Source: Ecdyonurus torrentis (lineage: Eukaryota; Arthropoda; Insecta; Ephemeroptera; Heptageniidae). Taken from it: 64,000 nucleotides of DNA. This document shows positions 14,569 through 25,571 of this stretch, in pieces. The position numbers and the translations under genes were made by a program. Under the pieces are notes generated by a model. It had not been told where the DNA came from, did no database searches, and saw only the letters and a program-made list of their open reading frames with translations. The stretch lies in the NCBI GenBank assembly GCA_949318235.1, contig OX439127.1, forward strand, positions 21,244,142 through 21,308,141. The letters are read 5' to 3'. Every line of letters starts with the position of its first letter. The stretch's first letter is position 1.

Positions 14569-15289
14569 ATTAATATATATATATATATATTTGAAATTAT
14601 GACATTATATTTCAGAAAGCTCTATCCTCCAGACCACAAGTTACTATTTTTTTCTTAAGTAAATTCTATCCGATTTAATTGGCAGTATAATATAATAATG
14701 CTTCTTTGTATTGCGTATTTGCGTATATGCGTATTTCTTCCACCAACCCATATTATATTAATTATAGCACGTGCAATCTATGTATTTTATTTTTAATATT
14801 TTGTATAATTTCATTTTTTATATAATGTCTGTTATAGTGGAAATAAATTAATAAATAATATTGATTTTAATGTATCGCATTAATATATTAAGTGGGTAAA
14901 CGTGCGTTTCATACACGTGGTAATTTATTGACCCTAATTATATTTTCCACCACAATTTTGAGTCACACACAATGTCTTTTCTGGGCGGAGTGGGGAGTGC
15001 TAGTGACATGCTTTTGTAACCTGTCAATCAATTAATGATGCAGCCGTTAACACTTAATCATGCACTCAAACAAGTGTTTAATATTTTATTTCTATTTTGT
15101 TTACAGCCCCCCGGCCAACCCATGATGCCAAATAGCATGGACCCAACAAGACAAGGTAAGGGCATTTTTACTAATATTTCATAATTGTTGTGTTTTTTCC
15201 CCCACTACGTTTATTGTGTATTAACACGAAAATTAATGTGTGCTCGTTATTTATGCACACTTTTAACAAGTCGTTGAAAGACAGAAATG

Positions 15290-15323
<34 letters not shown>

Positions 15324-15936
15324 TACGACCAGTTGTATCGCTATCGTTAGTCCCATTTTATTGTTAGTTTGATTTAAGTTTATTTTTGGCATGTCAAACA
15401 AAACGAAATTTTATTGTATTATTGGGCTTAAGCTGTATGACAGTTACTGATTGCGTGAAAGGATGAGTATTGAAGTTCATTGATTTGTTATATTTTGATT
15501 TCTCCAATTTTATGATAATGAAATTCAGCAGTAGATGAAAGAGGTCACATTTTGCAGAGCGGTTGATTCTGCATCGTGGTACCAACTGTACAGCTTGGCC
15601 TCGCATTTTTAATTTTTAATTATTTTTATTGGTGTTGGGACCACGGGTTAGGCTGCCATGCTTAAAAAGCCAAGTTTTCCTTATTATTATTATTTTAAGT
15701 TTACCTTTGTTAATAATATTGTACACATATTTTTTTCCATCCTCAGAATTTAAAAATTTTAATACCAAGCTGGGTGCCAAAATGGGACCTGGGTGCTCTT
15801 AATTTATTCTGAGTCCTCCTTTCTTGCGTTAACAATTGAAATAGTCCACTACGATGCCCGGTGTCATTTTAATCAAACATAAAAGTGGCCCATGTAAATT
15901 TAATACTTGAGTTTTGCAGTAAGATATGTGGGTGCT

Positions 15937-15980
<44 letters not shown>

Positions 15981-18742
15981 TATTATTATTTCTACATTTG
16001 GTTGGCGTGTTTGATGTAATAATGCAACTCAGGTCTTTGCAACTTAAAATGAGTTAAAGGCAGGAGCTCTTATTTTCCAAACATAATGAATTAAATAACT
16101 CCAAGTATATCTACAATAGAAAACAATTTTTGTGTCCACCCATTCACGTTTTGGAACATTTGAACGGGATAAGTTTGTCAAATCAATAATTGCCAAGTTT
16201 TAATGTATGAGAAAGGGTAAATTTAGTACCAAGAAAATGATCTCAGATGTGTTGAGGTGGCTTGTTGTTTCCACAAAGATTTCTATTTTTGATGGGGGCA
16301 GCGAATGTACCTATTATACATAACAAGTAGTGGAAAATATATAGGCGTTAAGTGTTTGGACGATGCGATGTTTCCCCGTTAATTAATTTTTTTTTAAGTG
16401 TAATCAGAGGTCAACAATTGCTTTTAATTATTATTATAATTATTAATGACTCATAGGTGGCTCGAGAATACTTCACTTTTCTAGTATTATAAAAATTTTA
16501 TTTCTTGTATATTATAATATATATTTTTATTATTACTTTTTAATATACAAAATAAGTAATATATAATAAACTGATTGATTAAAATTGTTAACTTTTCAGT
16601 AATGCATTCGTTATTTAATATAAATACTTTTAATCATCTATATTAATTGAATTAATACATAATTCCTGATCATTTATTCCCTGTTGTTTTTCTTTATCTT
16701 CCTCAGGTGAAGGAGGAGAGTTTGTTGGTTGGCAAGGTAGGGAGTCGATCGTTTCTATCTTTGCTACATATATGAAATAATATATTAAATATGTATATAA
16801 ATATATTATATATATTTATATATATATATAAATATATTCTGCTGTGTTTGGGTGGGGGGAGGGGTTGAGGGTACACTTAGAAAGGGCGGCACGTGTGGGG
16901 TGGGATTCTTTCACTCTAATTGTTCTTTCTGCTGCTGCCACAAGTCACTATTGTGGATGTCAAATGCATATTTTATAGAATGCTAATATTTGTAGATACA
17001 TAAATGTGGCTGCAATAATGTGCTATTTTGTGTTGTTCTTGGTGTCATTCTGCTTTTTGTTGTTGTTGCATGAAAGAGAAACTATTTTCCCCTTTTTTTT
17101 TTTTTTTTTTTTTTTTAATTTTGGCTTCTTTATTAACTTTGCGTAGGAATCTCAATAGTTTTATTTTATCTATCCTTTTCTACCGATGTCGTTTTATTGT
17201 ATATTATTTTTACATTATCATGTACCATTTTCATATTACTCATTTTATCCCTTTTCTAGACGCTTGAAAGTGTACGCAATTTAAACTTCCCTTAAATTTT
17301 AGTTATAATTTTTTTATTGTTCGATGTTAATGTAAGAATGAGTAGAGCATCGCCTAGTTTTTTGGCGCATGATGTGATGTATCATTATCACACTCGCCAA
17401 AGTCACAGGAATAATTGCAGGAAAGCATACGTTATTATGCTAGCATTAGCTCGTTCAATAAATTTAAAAAAAAAAAAAAAAAAGTACAAAGAAGAATAAG
17501 AAGAAAAAAAATATTATTTTATATCAATATATTTAAACTGGCTTTGAATACGAGCTCTTTTTTAATTGTTAATCGTGCAATTCCATCGCAATAATTTTAT
17601 TACGATGTTTATCTGCAATCTAATGACCAATATAAATATATATAATTAACTGAGTAGTTGTTGCAACCACATGCTATTTATTGTGATATAGAAAAACGTT
17701 TGGTTTACACAAAATGTAAAAGTCAGAATTTATAATTATTGTTCCTCAAACTTATTAGGGGGAAAAAAGAGGGTACCCATAAATAAATCATTATTGAAGG
17801 ATTTCGTAAGTGCGAGTAAGATTGACCAAGCATTTTACATTTATCATTTTTATCTCGGTAGCAATGAATCGCTGATATATTTTGTGTTAGCTTGAATGTT
17901 GCCATGATGCAGTGAAGCTGTACTTGCAGTCAATTTGATGACGCGTAAATATTAATTAAATTTCATGGGCCTTAACAAACTACTTTACGCAGCGTACATG
18001 GCGTTTTTAAATTACGCAATAAATTTTTTTCGTTTTAACTTATTAGCTTACTTGCGGCGTGGTACATTATTACGCAACTTTTTTTTTATCGTGAGGTTGT
18101 ATCAGGCCAGTGTCAAAACTATACTTATATATCATTAAATCAATTTCAAGCATTAAAATTTGAAAACTTCTTTTATTTTTATAGATATGTCTCATTTTGC
18201 TTGTTTTCTTCGTGCATTATACTTCACAAGAGTTTTTAGTAGCTGTGAGACATCTGCGTTAATTTTTGTACATTCATTGTAAAAGCCATCGTTTTACTTA
18301 TAATAATGTAAATGTCATTCGATTATAAAATCATTATTATTAGAAGCGTTATAATAATTGTTTTTTTACAGAGCATGCATTTGACAGTTTAATTAATTAG
18401 TTTTGTACAATGGCATGAGTATTAAATGTCCACTTGCACAAAGAAAGAAAGCGTGGCCAGGCCATTTCTTACTATAGCGCGAGAAAAGTGTACACTTAAC
18501 CACTGCGTAATATATACTGGCTTTATATAAGTGCCGTGCTAAATAATTGTCCAAGTGAATGTAATGTACAAGTCATCTGTATTATGTTTATCCCATGTCA
18601 TGCACCATTGTTTTATATTTGTAAATCTATGTAATATACACATATGTGTTTTAACACTAAGCTTCATTGTTTTCATCGATAATAATTAATATATTTCATT
18701 GCATGCTTGGCTGTTTAAAATTAATGTCTAATTTAATTGTCA

Positions 18743-18779
<37 letters not shown>

Positions 18780-21683
18780 TGATTGAAACACAGTGTAATA
18801 TTACATTTCTTTAATTTTTGTTTGTTATAAGTGTTAGTGTAGAACTTGAAAGAAAAAAAAATATAGATATAAAATAACTTTTTCTTGTGATAAAGCGTAA
18901 TTATTTTATTTATTAAATGTAATTCAACTTAATAGTAGTGAAATTATTGCTATCCCTATTTGTATGTTACAATTTGTTCTGTGCGTTGATTTGGGTGTCA
19001 GTTTTAATGTTACATACTGGCAGCAGTAGAAGTAGCATGATTGATGGAAAGAGATGTCGCGCGATTAAATTGCTGTGTAGTGCACACACAGCATACTCTA
19101 CAACGGACAATTTTCATATTAACTCTCCTACCTGGCTTGAAAGTCTTTATTTGACCGTGATGTTTAAGTCAAAAAAATATATATATTGCCAAGTTGTATA
19201 ATTTGGAGCTTGATAAAAAATGTACACTATCAAGCTACTGTGCAGGTTGAATTGTTTAGCATATTGACTAGAAAGTGACGTACTTTACATTGGCAAGTAT
19301 GCGCAGCTGGTATGATTTGTGTGCCTTGCAAATGTACTAAATCAAAGGGAAGACATTGATTAAATAGGCTGACATTGACAAAAGTCTGTCTCACTCAACA
19401 TGGCTCATGGTTACAAAGTTCTCTAACTGGGGGCCACTTTTTTATGTTATTTATTTTTATTTCATACCTATTTTTATATTTACATTGGTGAAACTTGTTT
19501 TTTCTTTCTTTCTCTTGGTATATCATAAAGATTGTAAATAGCTAAAAAATAAAATTAAAATATTAAACAAAAACGTTTTAACTCTCCTTGTAGTTATGAA
19601 ATGCTGAAGGTAGTCCCAATCGAGTGCTCATAAAACTTGAGTTAGATAACATTTTGTGATATAAACAAGGAATAAGAATCCCATGGCAGTTGTAGTTCCT
19701 ATTACAAGGGTTCTTCAATAACTTTGCTTATTAGCTTGAATCTGGACTTAACTTGCTTGAATATATTCCTAGTTTTTAGAGCAAATTATGGACAAGTTTA
19801 GATGTTAGACCAATTATGCTATAAATACATACAAGAGCTAAAATAGGGGAATGCTATATAGTTTACTCAAGATTGCTATTGTTCTGATATTGACAAGAGA
19901 TGTATGGCTTGCACACACATACATATGACAAAAGTTAAATAACATAGAGCTTTCCTGCCTTTCAAAATTACTCTTTATGAGCCTTTATCATTCTGTTCCA
20001 TTGTTATCCAAGTTAAGAGCATTGATGTTGTTATTTATGACAATGCCTTTTGACCCATGTGTTGTTTCTGCATGGTACTGTAGCATGTTTAGTAAAAGCC
20101 AGGTTAGTTTGCTGATGAAAATGTTGGTGTGTTTATTTTGTTTCCTGTATATCTGTAAGCACACTTCTCTGCCTAGTACTGCAATACCTCAGTTAATTCA
20201 GTATATGTATGTTTTTTTATTTTGCAGGGCCACCAGGAATGAGCCCCATGAACCCCAGAATGAATCCTCCCAGAGGGCCAGGTATGGGTCCCATGCCTGG
20301 CTCGTATGGCCCAGGAATGCGAGGACCTCCCCCTAACAGCACCTTAGGCCCTGGTGGGCCTGGACCAGGTGGACCAGGAGGTGGTGCAGGACCCGGCATG
20401 CCACCAATGTCCATGGCTGGCCCTGGCGGCAGGCCGCAGTGGCAACCTAACACATCCACAGTAAGCAAATTGTTACTCATGTGTACCAAACACTAACTCT
20501 ATGCAAGCCAAAAGTATTATATTTTTGTCAGTAAAAGACTTTTCAATGGTAAATTGTATTGTATGCAAATTGTATTTAGTCATCTGTGATAACTTCTTAG
20601 TCTTAACATGTTCCATGTACAGTTAGCTTGGTGATAAATCTAACACCAAAGACGATGCTGCTTTCTAAAGCAAAGGATAAAAATTAAAAATACTTTGTCA
20701 GGTAAATGCAGCATTGCCAAATATTCTGAAAATCATTAATAATTTTTTTTAGGAAGCGGCATCGTCTTTGATGTTTGATTTAGCTTTTATGAATTCTTAA
20801 ATAATCGTTTATTTAACAAATATTTATTTGCAATGGAAAATATCTGTGGGTGACATTGCAAACTAAAGCAGCCCTGGCTATAGCCTATAAAGATTTTACT
20901 CTAATTTTGTTTCTTCTCCACAGCCTATGAATTACTCGTCTTCATCACCTGGAAATTACGGAGTAAGTATTGAACTGATGTATTATATTCATGTTCATTG
21001 TGCAAACCATTTCTACTAATCTGTACTTAACCAAAATATCAAGAAGCAAATTACATTGTTTCTCATGCTCTTCAAGCCTGTAATGTACCGTAGAACAGTA
21101 ATTGAAAATGCAAGTTCCTTACTTGGAAAATAAGATGTAACTTAATCCCTATATAATCCTGAAGGATATTGTCAAGCAATTCTAACATGGAACTAATATT
21201 TCAGGCACCACCTGGTTCGACAGGACCACCTGGTCCCGGTACACCAATCATGCCCAGCCCACAAGGTGAGTCTTGCTGCACTCAATGTCTGCCTGGACGT
21301 TAAATGTGCTCCCCCCCCCCCCCCCCCCCACTCCCAACCTCAATAGTCTGCAACCAACCTATCATCTCCTTCTCCCAAGTCTTTTTTTACATATAAATCT
21401 CTATTTGGATATGTTTTTATGTGTTGTATATATCTGTGTCTTTTTTTTTTTTTCCCCACATAACACCAGCATCCCATTGAGTAACAATAATAAATCAACT
21501 GAGTTATATTTAACTGATAAGTAATAATTGAGTGTTGTCTCTATCATGTGTTGCATTATGACATTTGACCTCTATATAACATTCTACTGATACGACTAAA
21601 GGATTAACAGTGACAAGATAACTACGTAAATTACATAAGCTAATAACTCAGCATTTTTAAGTGGCAGAGTTTGTTGGACTGTG

Positions 21684-21778
<95 letters not shown>

Positions 21779-24216
21779 CTATATATATATATAGCCTCCG
21801 CGTCAAAAGCGAGCATCTACACTTTTCAGATTTCCGAAAAAACGACTATCTACACTTTCCTAGCTGCGCTGTAACTCGACTTCCGGCCATAAGCTTAACA
21901 TTGCAGATGCTCGGCGGCGGAAAGTGTAGATAGTCGTTTTGTCGGAAATCTGGAAAGTGCAGATGCTCGCTTTTGACGTGGAGGCATCGATCTATATAAT
22001 ATATAAATTACCATAGTACCGGTAGTTTGCTTGCTCCTGTTGTTGTTTGTATATAAACCCCAGACCATACCTGTTGATTGTTGTTGTATAAGCTTTTGTA
22101 CTGTTCAGTTTTGCATGGACCCTTACTCCAACCCCATCAGTGTGACTGCAAGGTGTGGTGGCACGAACTTGGTGAAAATTGGGGGGAGGGGGGGGGGAGA
22201 AAATAAAATATGTATGAATGAGTGTGACTTCCTGTTATTGATTTTTTTTAATTAATATTTGTATGGATATTTAAATTTTTAAGGCTTTGGGTTACATTAT
22301 TTGTTATCATTATTATTTTCTAAGGCTTTAGCACTGATGTTGATTTCTTTCTAGGTTCCGTGGGCCCCTATTCCCCCGCTAGTCACAGAATGCCCACTCC
22401 CAGTCCTGTCACAAGGCAAGGTGAATACTGTTCCAAAACAAAACAAATTTGCTCTACCCAAGTAGGACAAAAACCAAACTTACGTGACCTGCCCTTACTT
22501 ACATACATTCTTGTACTTACAAACTATATATCGATCTTTTCGCGTCAAGATGAAGCTTGTACACTTTACAAATTTCCGAAGAATGAACGATCTACACTTT
22601 ACAAATTCACGGCTACCTGAAGCTTCTGCTATATAAAACAAGTAGGTGAAGCTCCAGGTAGCCGCAAATTTGTAAAGTGTAGATCGTTCACTCTTCGGAA
22701 ATTTGTAAAGTGTAGTAGCTTCATCTTGACGCAAGAAGATCGATATATAAATATTTTTTATTATTATTTTTTATTTCCGCTAATTGCAAATAGACGCTGC
22801 CACTTGGCAATGCTAGTTGTTAATTCAAAGTTGCCTTTGCAGCAGCAGCATCTTTGTTATTATTTCATTTTACTTTGTTGTACATTGGGTTGTGTGGATG
22901 CACACACACACATACACTTTTTTTTTATTATTATTATTATTTATTTATTTACACTGTTGCTTCCAATATGTTTAGTTTTATGTGCTCCAGTGGGTAGGGC
23001 ACTTCATGTAAGGATGTTCTTTTTCTTGTTGCTTTTGTGTTTTCTTGACTATCTGTCATGTTTCTCTTAGATATCAATATTTTCTGTTCTTATAAAATAA
23101 AAATACAAATTAATAATATTTAGGTTTAAAAAATATATCTATATTATACGCTGTGTATTTGTAATACTAAACCTTAAGTGGGATAAATATTTGTTTTAAA
23201 CATTCTAATTATTCAATCATTTTGTAAATTCAATAAGTGTTGTTAGTGTTAATTTTATGCATTATTTTGACTCAACTAATGGAATGTTATCCACTTTCTT
23301 TCCAGATTCATCGAATTCTGGAGGTGAAAATATGTACACCATGATGAAGCCTGTACCTGGGGGCAACATGCCTGGTGTAAGTTGAATTACTTTACTTTAT
23401 GTTACCTACCTTTTGTGGTGAACTCTCCATATCTCGGTTAAGTGTGTTCTTAATAAAGGAATGTGTATTGTTCTAGCATTAACAGTTGTATTTTTTTTGT
23501 GTATTTCAGGAATTCCCAATGGGTGGGGGTCCTGAAGGAGGACCAATGGGTCCCATGGGTCCCAGCACAATGGGCCCTGTGTTGAATGGTGATGGAATGG
23601 AGGGGATGAAAAACTCTCCAGCCAATGGAGGACCGGGAACTCCTCGAGAAGACAGTGGGAGTGGGATGGGAGACTACAACTTGGGGGGCTTTGGGGGACC
23701 GGGGGAAAATGTGAGTATAAACTCCAGCGGGAGCTACTTTTCTGAATCATAGTCCTGCCAGTGTGTGGACGCGAGGGTTAATACATTATATAAATCAGTG
23801 TAGAAACCATGGATACTTTCTTTGCTTTGTACTTAAACAAACAAACACAAAAAATAAAAAAAATAATAATAATATTACAAACTATAATAATACTCACAGT
23901 TGGATCCTATCTCATTATATATGGGACAGTTCACTTAATTAACTTGAAATTTATATATTTAAACATAAAATTATTGAATGTCCATATAAATGTGTGGTTA
24001 GGCCTATGTATATTTTACAAAGATAACTCACAAATACTCTCAGTTTTGGAAGTGTAGCACAATTCTGGAGGTGGGCTGGGTACTTAAGTGTAAGCACCAT
24101 TGTAATATAAGTTTTTATATATATATATATATAATTTATGTTGGTGCACAGTAGCATTAGTTAATTCTGCATTATAAATCTTTATACATATATATTGTTT
24201 TAAAACTTGTTCTTTT

Positions 24217-24248
<32 letters not shown>

Positions 24249-25571
24249 CTTCAAACTAAGATATATTTAATTTGAGCATCAACTATGACATAACTTTTTA
24301 AGATTAATATAATTGTTTGATATTAAAAATTTTATAAGTAAATAAGAGAGAGAAAAAAAAAGAATAAGTGAAAATTCGTGGGCTTTTTTGAGCACTGATA
24401 GGTTGTGCTGCAAGCTTGTCTTGTTTGGCATTCCACATGCATCTGTATAAACAAGTTGTTGCTACCGCTGCTAAGTGCACTATTAGAAAGGTTGTGTGTG
24501 CTATGCAGAATGAGGGCTCAGAACAGTTTTATAACTTATATTATCATTATTATTGTTTCTCTTTATTATTTATTCCCTTCATGCAAACTAGAGGCACACA
24601 CCAATCACGTGGTTGTGACTCTATTGTTTTTGTAGAAAGGGGAGTAGGGAGGATGCCTTTCTTTTGTGCTCTTAACTTGTACAAAAAAAGAAAAAAAATA
24701 CTTGAAATATTTTTGTTTTCAGTGCTTTTAAACTTTTCTGCCATATGGGCACATCCAAATATGTTTTGCTTGCATGAGTGCACCATTTGGAAAGTGTAGT
24801 TGTGAAAATGTAAAAAAAAAAAAAAAGAAAAAAAAAATACAACTGGTGGAACCCATTAAAAGCTCTTTGTATGCCTCACAAGATTATTATATCATGTTAT
24901 GCACTCGACATGTATTTTTTTGTTAATTTTTTTTATATATATGCATAGAATTATTCTGGAGTTATATGAAAACTGCAGATGATGAACAACTCTTTACTAC
25001 CCTCCCTGCTGCCTTTGTCACAAAATTAACATGTCCGTCACACTCACATGATGGAAGGGTGTGTTGCATGAATAAATTTTCATAAATTTTTAATATAAAA
25101 AAATTTTGGTTCGTAGAAAGTCTCGTTTTATTTTATTACTTAATTATTATTATTTTTAAATCGATTGGTGAATTTTCTTGAAAAAGCACCCAAAGTCATT
25201 GAAGGATTAGAATTGGGGAAATTAATTAGATAAAAAAGTTATTAGAAAAAATAGTATCCAAATTTGATTTGAGTAAAAAAGAAATAATAATAATAAAAGA
25301 AAGAAAGAAAGAAAAAAAGAAAGAAAAGAAAGAAAAAAATAATAATAATAAGAAAGAAAAAATTCCGTTTATATTTTCAAAAAATAAAAGAAAGGAAAAG
25401 AAAAAATATATAAAAGAAAAAAAGTAGGAAGTTTAGACTTTGCAGTGAACACTTTCTTCCTTCCAGGACCAAACTGAATCAGCAGCCATTCTGAAAATTA
25501 AGGAAAGCATGCAGGAAGAAGCCAAGAGGTTTGAAAAAGACTCCGACCATCCGGATTTTTTCATGCAATAA
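10691..25571 (+). CDS. SSBP: SSBP/SSDP single-stranded DNA-binding protein, C-terminal exons (N-terminus outside window)
   Basis: Nuclear adaptor that binds and stabilises LDB1/Chip complexes with LIM-homeodomain factors (family knowledge). Ten exons are read: 10691-10768, 15107-15155, 16707-16736, 20228-20460, 20924-20962, 21205-21265, 22355-22420, 23306-23376, 23510-23710 and 25467-25571 (stop TAA 25569-25571). All have AG acceptors and GT donors, and the phases agree across every join. The product is the family's Pro/Gly/Met-rich region: [77 protein letters not shown] and [14 protein letters not shown], ending in HPDFFMQ. About 310 residues are visible. The LisH/LUFS domain that should precede was not found in bases 1-10690, so the gene starts upstream. 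Vertebrates have three paralogs (SSBP2-4) and flies one (Ssdp); which one this equals cannot be decided. Introns carry several MITEs. Confidence 0.93.
12254..13397. mobile_element. Non-autonomous hAT-type DNA transposon, 1144 bp
   Basis: Perfect 15-bp terminal inverted repeats (CAGTGGCGGTCCTAC / GTAGGACCGCCACTG) are flanked by an exact 8-bp target-site duplication ATATTGAC (12246-12253 and 13398-13405). An 8-bp duplication with CAGTG ends is characteristic of hAT elements. Subterminal GGGCCCGGGG is shared by both ends. The interior has no transposase frame. It sits in the SSBP intron between exons A and B. Confidence 0.88.
12406..12451. repeat. (AT)n microsatellite inside the hAT element
   Basis: About 23 AT units. 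A similar tract is at 14513-14565. Confidence 0.9.
13850..14470 (+). repeat. Dispersed repeat, copy 1 (inverted copy at 41.99-42.58 kb)
   Basis: Segments such as TGTTGGGACCTTATA, AGTTATGGTCA, AAGCAATGCTTTCATCTTAA, and the GTTGATCTCC / AAATAAGTGATATTG blocks recur in reverse complement at 41985-42575, in matching order. An old interspersed element of unknown type. Confidence 0.55.
15107..15155 (+). CDS. SSBP: SSBP exon B
   Basis: 49 nt, phase 0 in and phase 1 out. It encodes [16 protein letters not shown] plus the first base of a Gly codon. The acceptor is TTTACAG and the donor GTAAGG. The NSMDPTRQ block is a strongly conserved family signature. Confidence 0.92.
16707..16736 (+). CDS. SSBP: SSBP candidate 30-nt microexon C
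   Basis: A pyrimidine-rich tract ending CTTCCTCAG precedes 30 nt that read, in the phase-1 frame set by the previous exon, as [10 protein letters not shown]. They are followed by the donor GTAGGG. The exon is symmetric (phase 1 in and out), so skipping it keeps the frame. The donor is weaker than the others, which fits alternative splicing. The call rests on splice signals and open frame only. Confidence 0.6.
20228..20460 (+). CDS. SSBP: SSBP exon D (Pro/Gly/Met-rich core)
   Basis: 233 nt, phase 1 in and phase 0 out. The acceptor is ATTTTGCAG and the donor GTAAGC. It encodes [19 protein letters not shown], then the [14 protein letters not shown] block, a Gly/Pro run, and [11 protein letters not shown]. 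It is the largest exon and clearly GC-richer than its surroundings. It corresponds to the QRMNPPRGM...RPPPNSLGPG region of vertebrate SSBPs. Confidence 0.93.
20632..20784. mobile_element. Small hairpin MITE, about 150 bp
   Basis: 34-bp inverted arms with few mismatches (AAATC-AACA-CAAAGACGATGC-GCTTTC type) at 20632-20665 and 20751-20784, in the SSBP intron between exons D and E. Confidence 0.6.
20924..20962 (+). CDS. SSBP: SSBP exon E
   Basis: 13 codons, phase 0 at both ends: [13 protein letters not shown]. The acceptor is TTCTCCACAG and the donor GTAAGT. It matches the IPYSSSSPG(T/N)Y block of the family. Confidence 0.9.
21205..21265 (+). CDS. SSBP: SSBP exon F
   Basis: 61 nt, phase 0 in and phase 1 out: [20 protein letters not shown] plus one base. 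The acceptor is ATATTTCAG and the donor GTGAGT. It contains the conserved GTPIMPSP motif. Because it ends in phase 1, it can join either exon G (22355) or exon H (23306). Confidence 0.92.
21311..21329. repeat. Poly-C tract
   Basis: 19 C just downstream of the exon F donor. Confidence 0.95.
21687..21777. repeat. (AT)n microsatellite
   Basis: About 45 AT units directly left of the snap-back element at 21794. Confidence 0.95.
21794..21985. mobile_element. Snap-back MITE, subfamily 1 (192 bp)
   Basis: Near-perfect 67-bp inverted arms (GCCTCCGCGTCAAAAGCGAG ... GACTATCTACACTTTCC) separated by a short GC-rich loop. Arms carry two spaced copies of an ATCTACACTTT-type motif, also found in the elements at 22525 and 37582. 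Confidence 0.85.
22355..22420 (+). CDS. SSBP: SSBP symmetric exon G (possible cassette)
   Basis: 66 nt, phase 1 at both ends, encoding [26 protein letters not shown] Ser/Pro-rich sequence. The acceptor is TTTCTTTCTAG and the donor GTGAAT. The vertebrate SSBP proteins I remember go straight from TPIMPSP to D-S-T-N-S, so this block looks like an insertion and may be alternatively spliced. Skipping it leaves PSPQ-DSSNSGG in frame. Confidence 0.8.
22525..22749. mobile_element. Snap-back MITE, subfamily 2 copy a (225 bp)
   Basis: About 95-bp inverted arms: TATATATCGATCTT, CGTCAAGATGAAGCT, ACACTTTACAAATTTCCGAA, GAACGATCTACACTTTACAA, GGCTACCTG. The apex includes GAAGCTTCTGCTATATAAAAC. It lies between SSBP exons G and H. 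Confidence 0.85.
23306..23376 (+). CDS. SSBP: SSBP exon H
   Basis: 71 nt, phase 1 in and phase 0 out: [20 protein letters not shown] then NMPG. The acceptor is CTTTCCAG and the donor GTAAGT. It corresponds to DSTNSSDNIYTMINPVPPGG in vertebrates. Confidence 0.92.
23510..23710 (+). CDS. SSBP: SSBP exon I
   Basis: 67 codons, phase 0 at both ends. It starts [18 protein letters not shown] and contains [24 protein letters not shown] and [14 protein letters not shown]. The acceptor is GTATTTCAG and the donor GTGAGT. The KNSP...GTPR(E/D)D motif is conserved. If the donor is not used, the frame stays open for 13 more codons to a stop at 23750-23752. Confidence 0.92.
23711..23858 (+). other. SSBP: Alternative 3' end of SSBP (intron retention with intronic polyA signal)
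   Basis: Reading through the exon I donor adds [13 protein letters not shown] and then TAG at 23750-23752. AATAAA follows at 23853-23858. The Ser/Tyr-rich ending resembles the short S-Y-S-P-S type tail of vertebrate SSBPs more than the spliced HPDFFMQ tail does. Seen: open frame and signal. Inferred: usage. Confidence 0.4.
25467..25571 (+). CDS. SSBP: SSBP terminal coding exon J
   Basis: 34 codons plus TAA. The acceptor is CTTCCTTCCAG. It encodes [20 protein letters not shown], then [14 protein letters not shown]. The charged, probably helical tail is unlike the Pro/Gly-rich body, and its strict open frame after a good acceptor supports it as a real exon. I recall a similar tail in insect Ssdp (memory, not checked). 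Confidence 0.9.
   Translation, partial: DQTESAAILKIKESMQEEAKRFEKDSDHPDFFMQ

Noticed and set aside
23406..23750. 114-residue frame antisense to SSBP exon I
   Set aside because: Shadow of the Gly/Pro/Met-rich coding exon, whose plus-strand frame has family motifs and splice sites.
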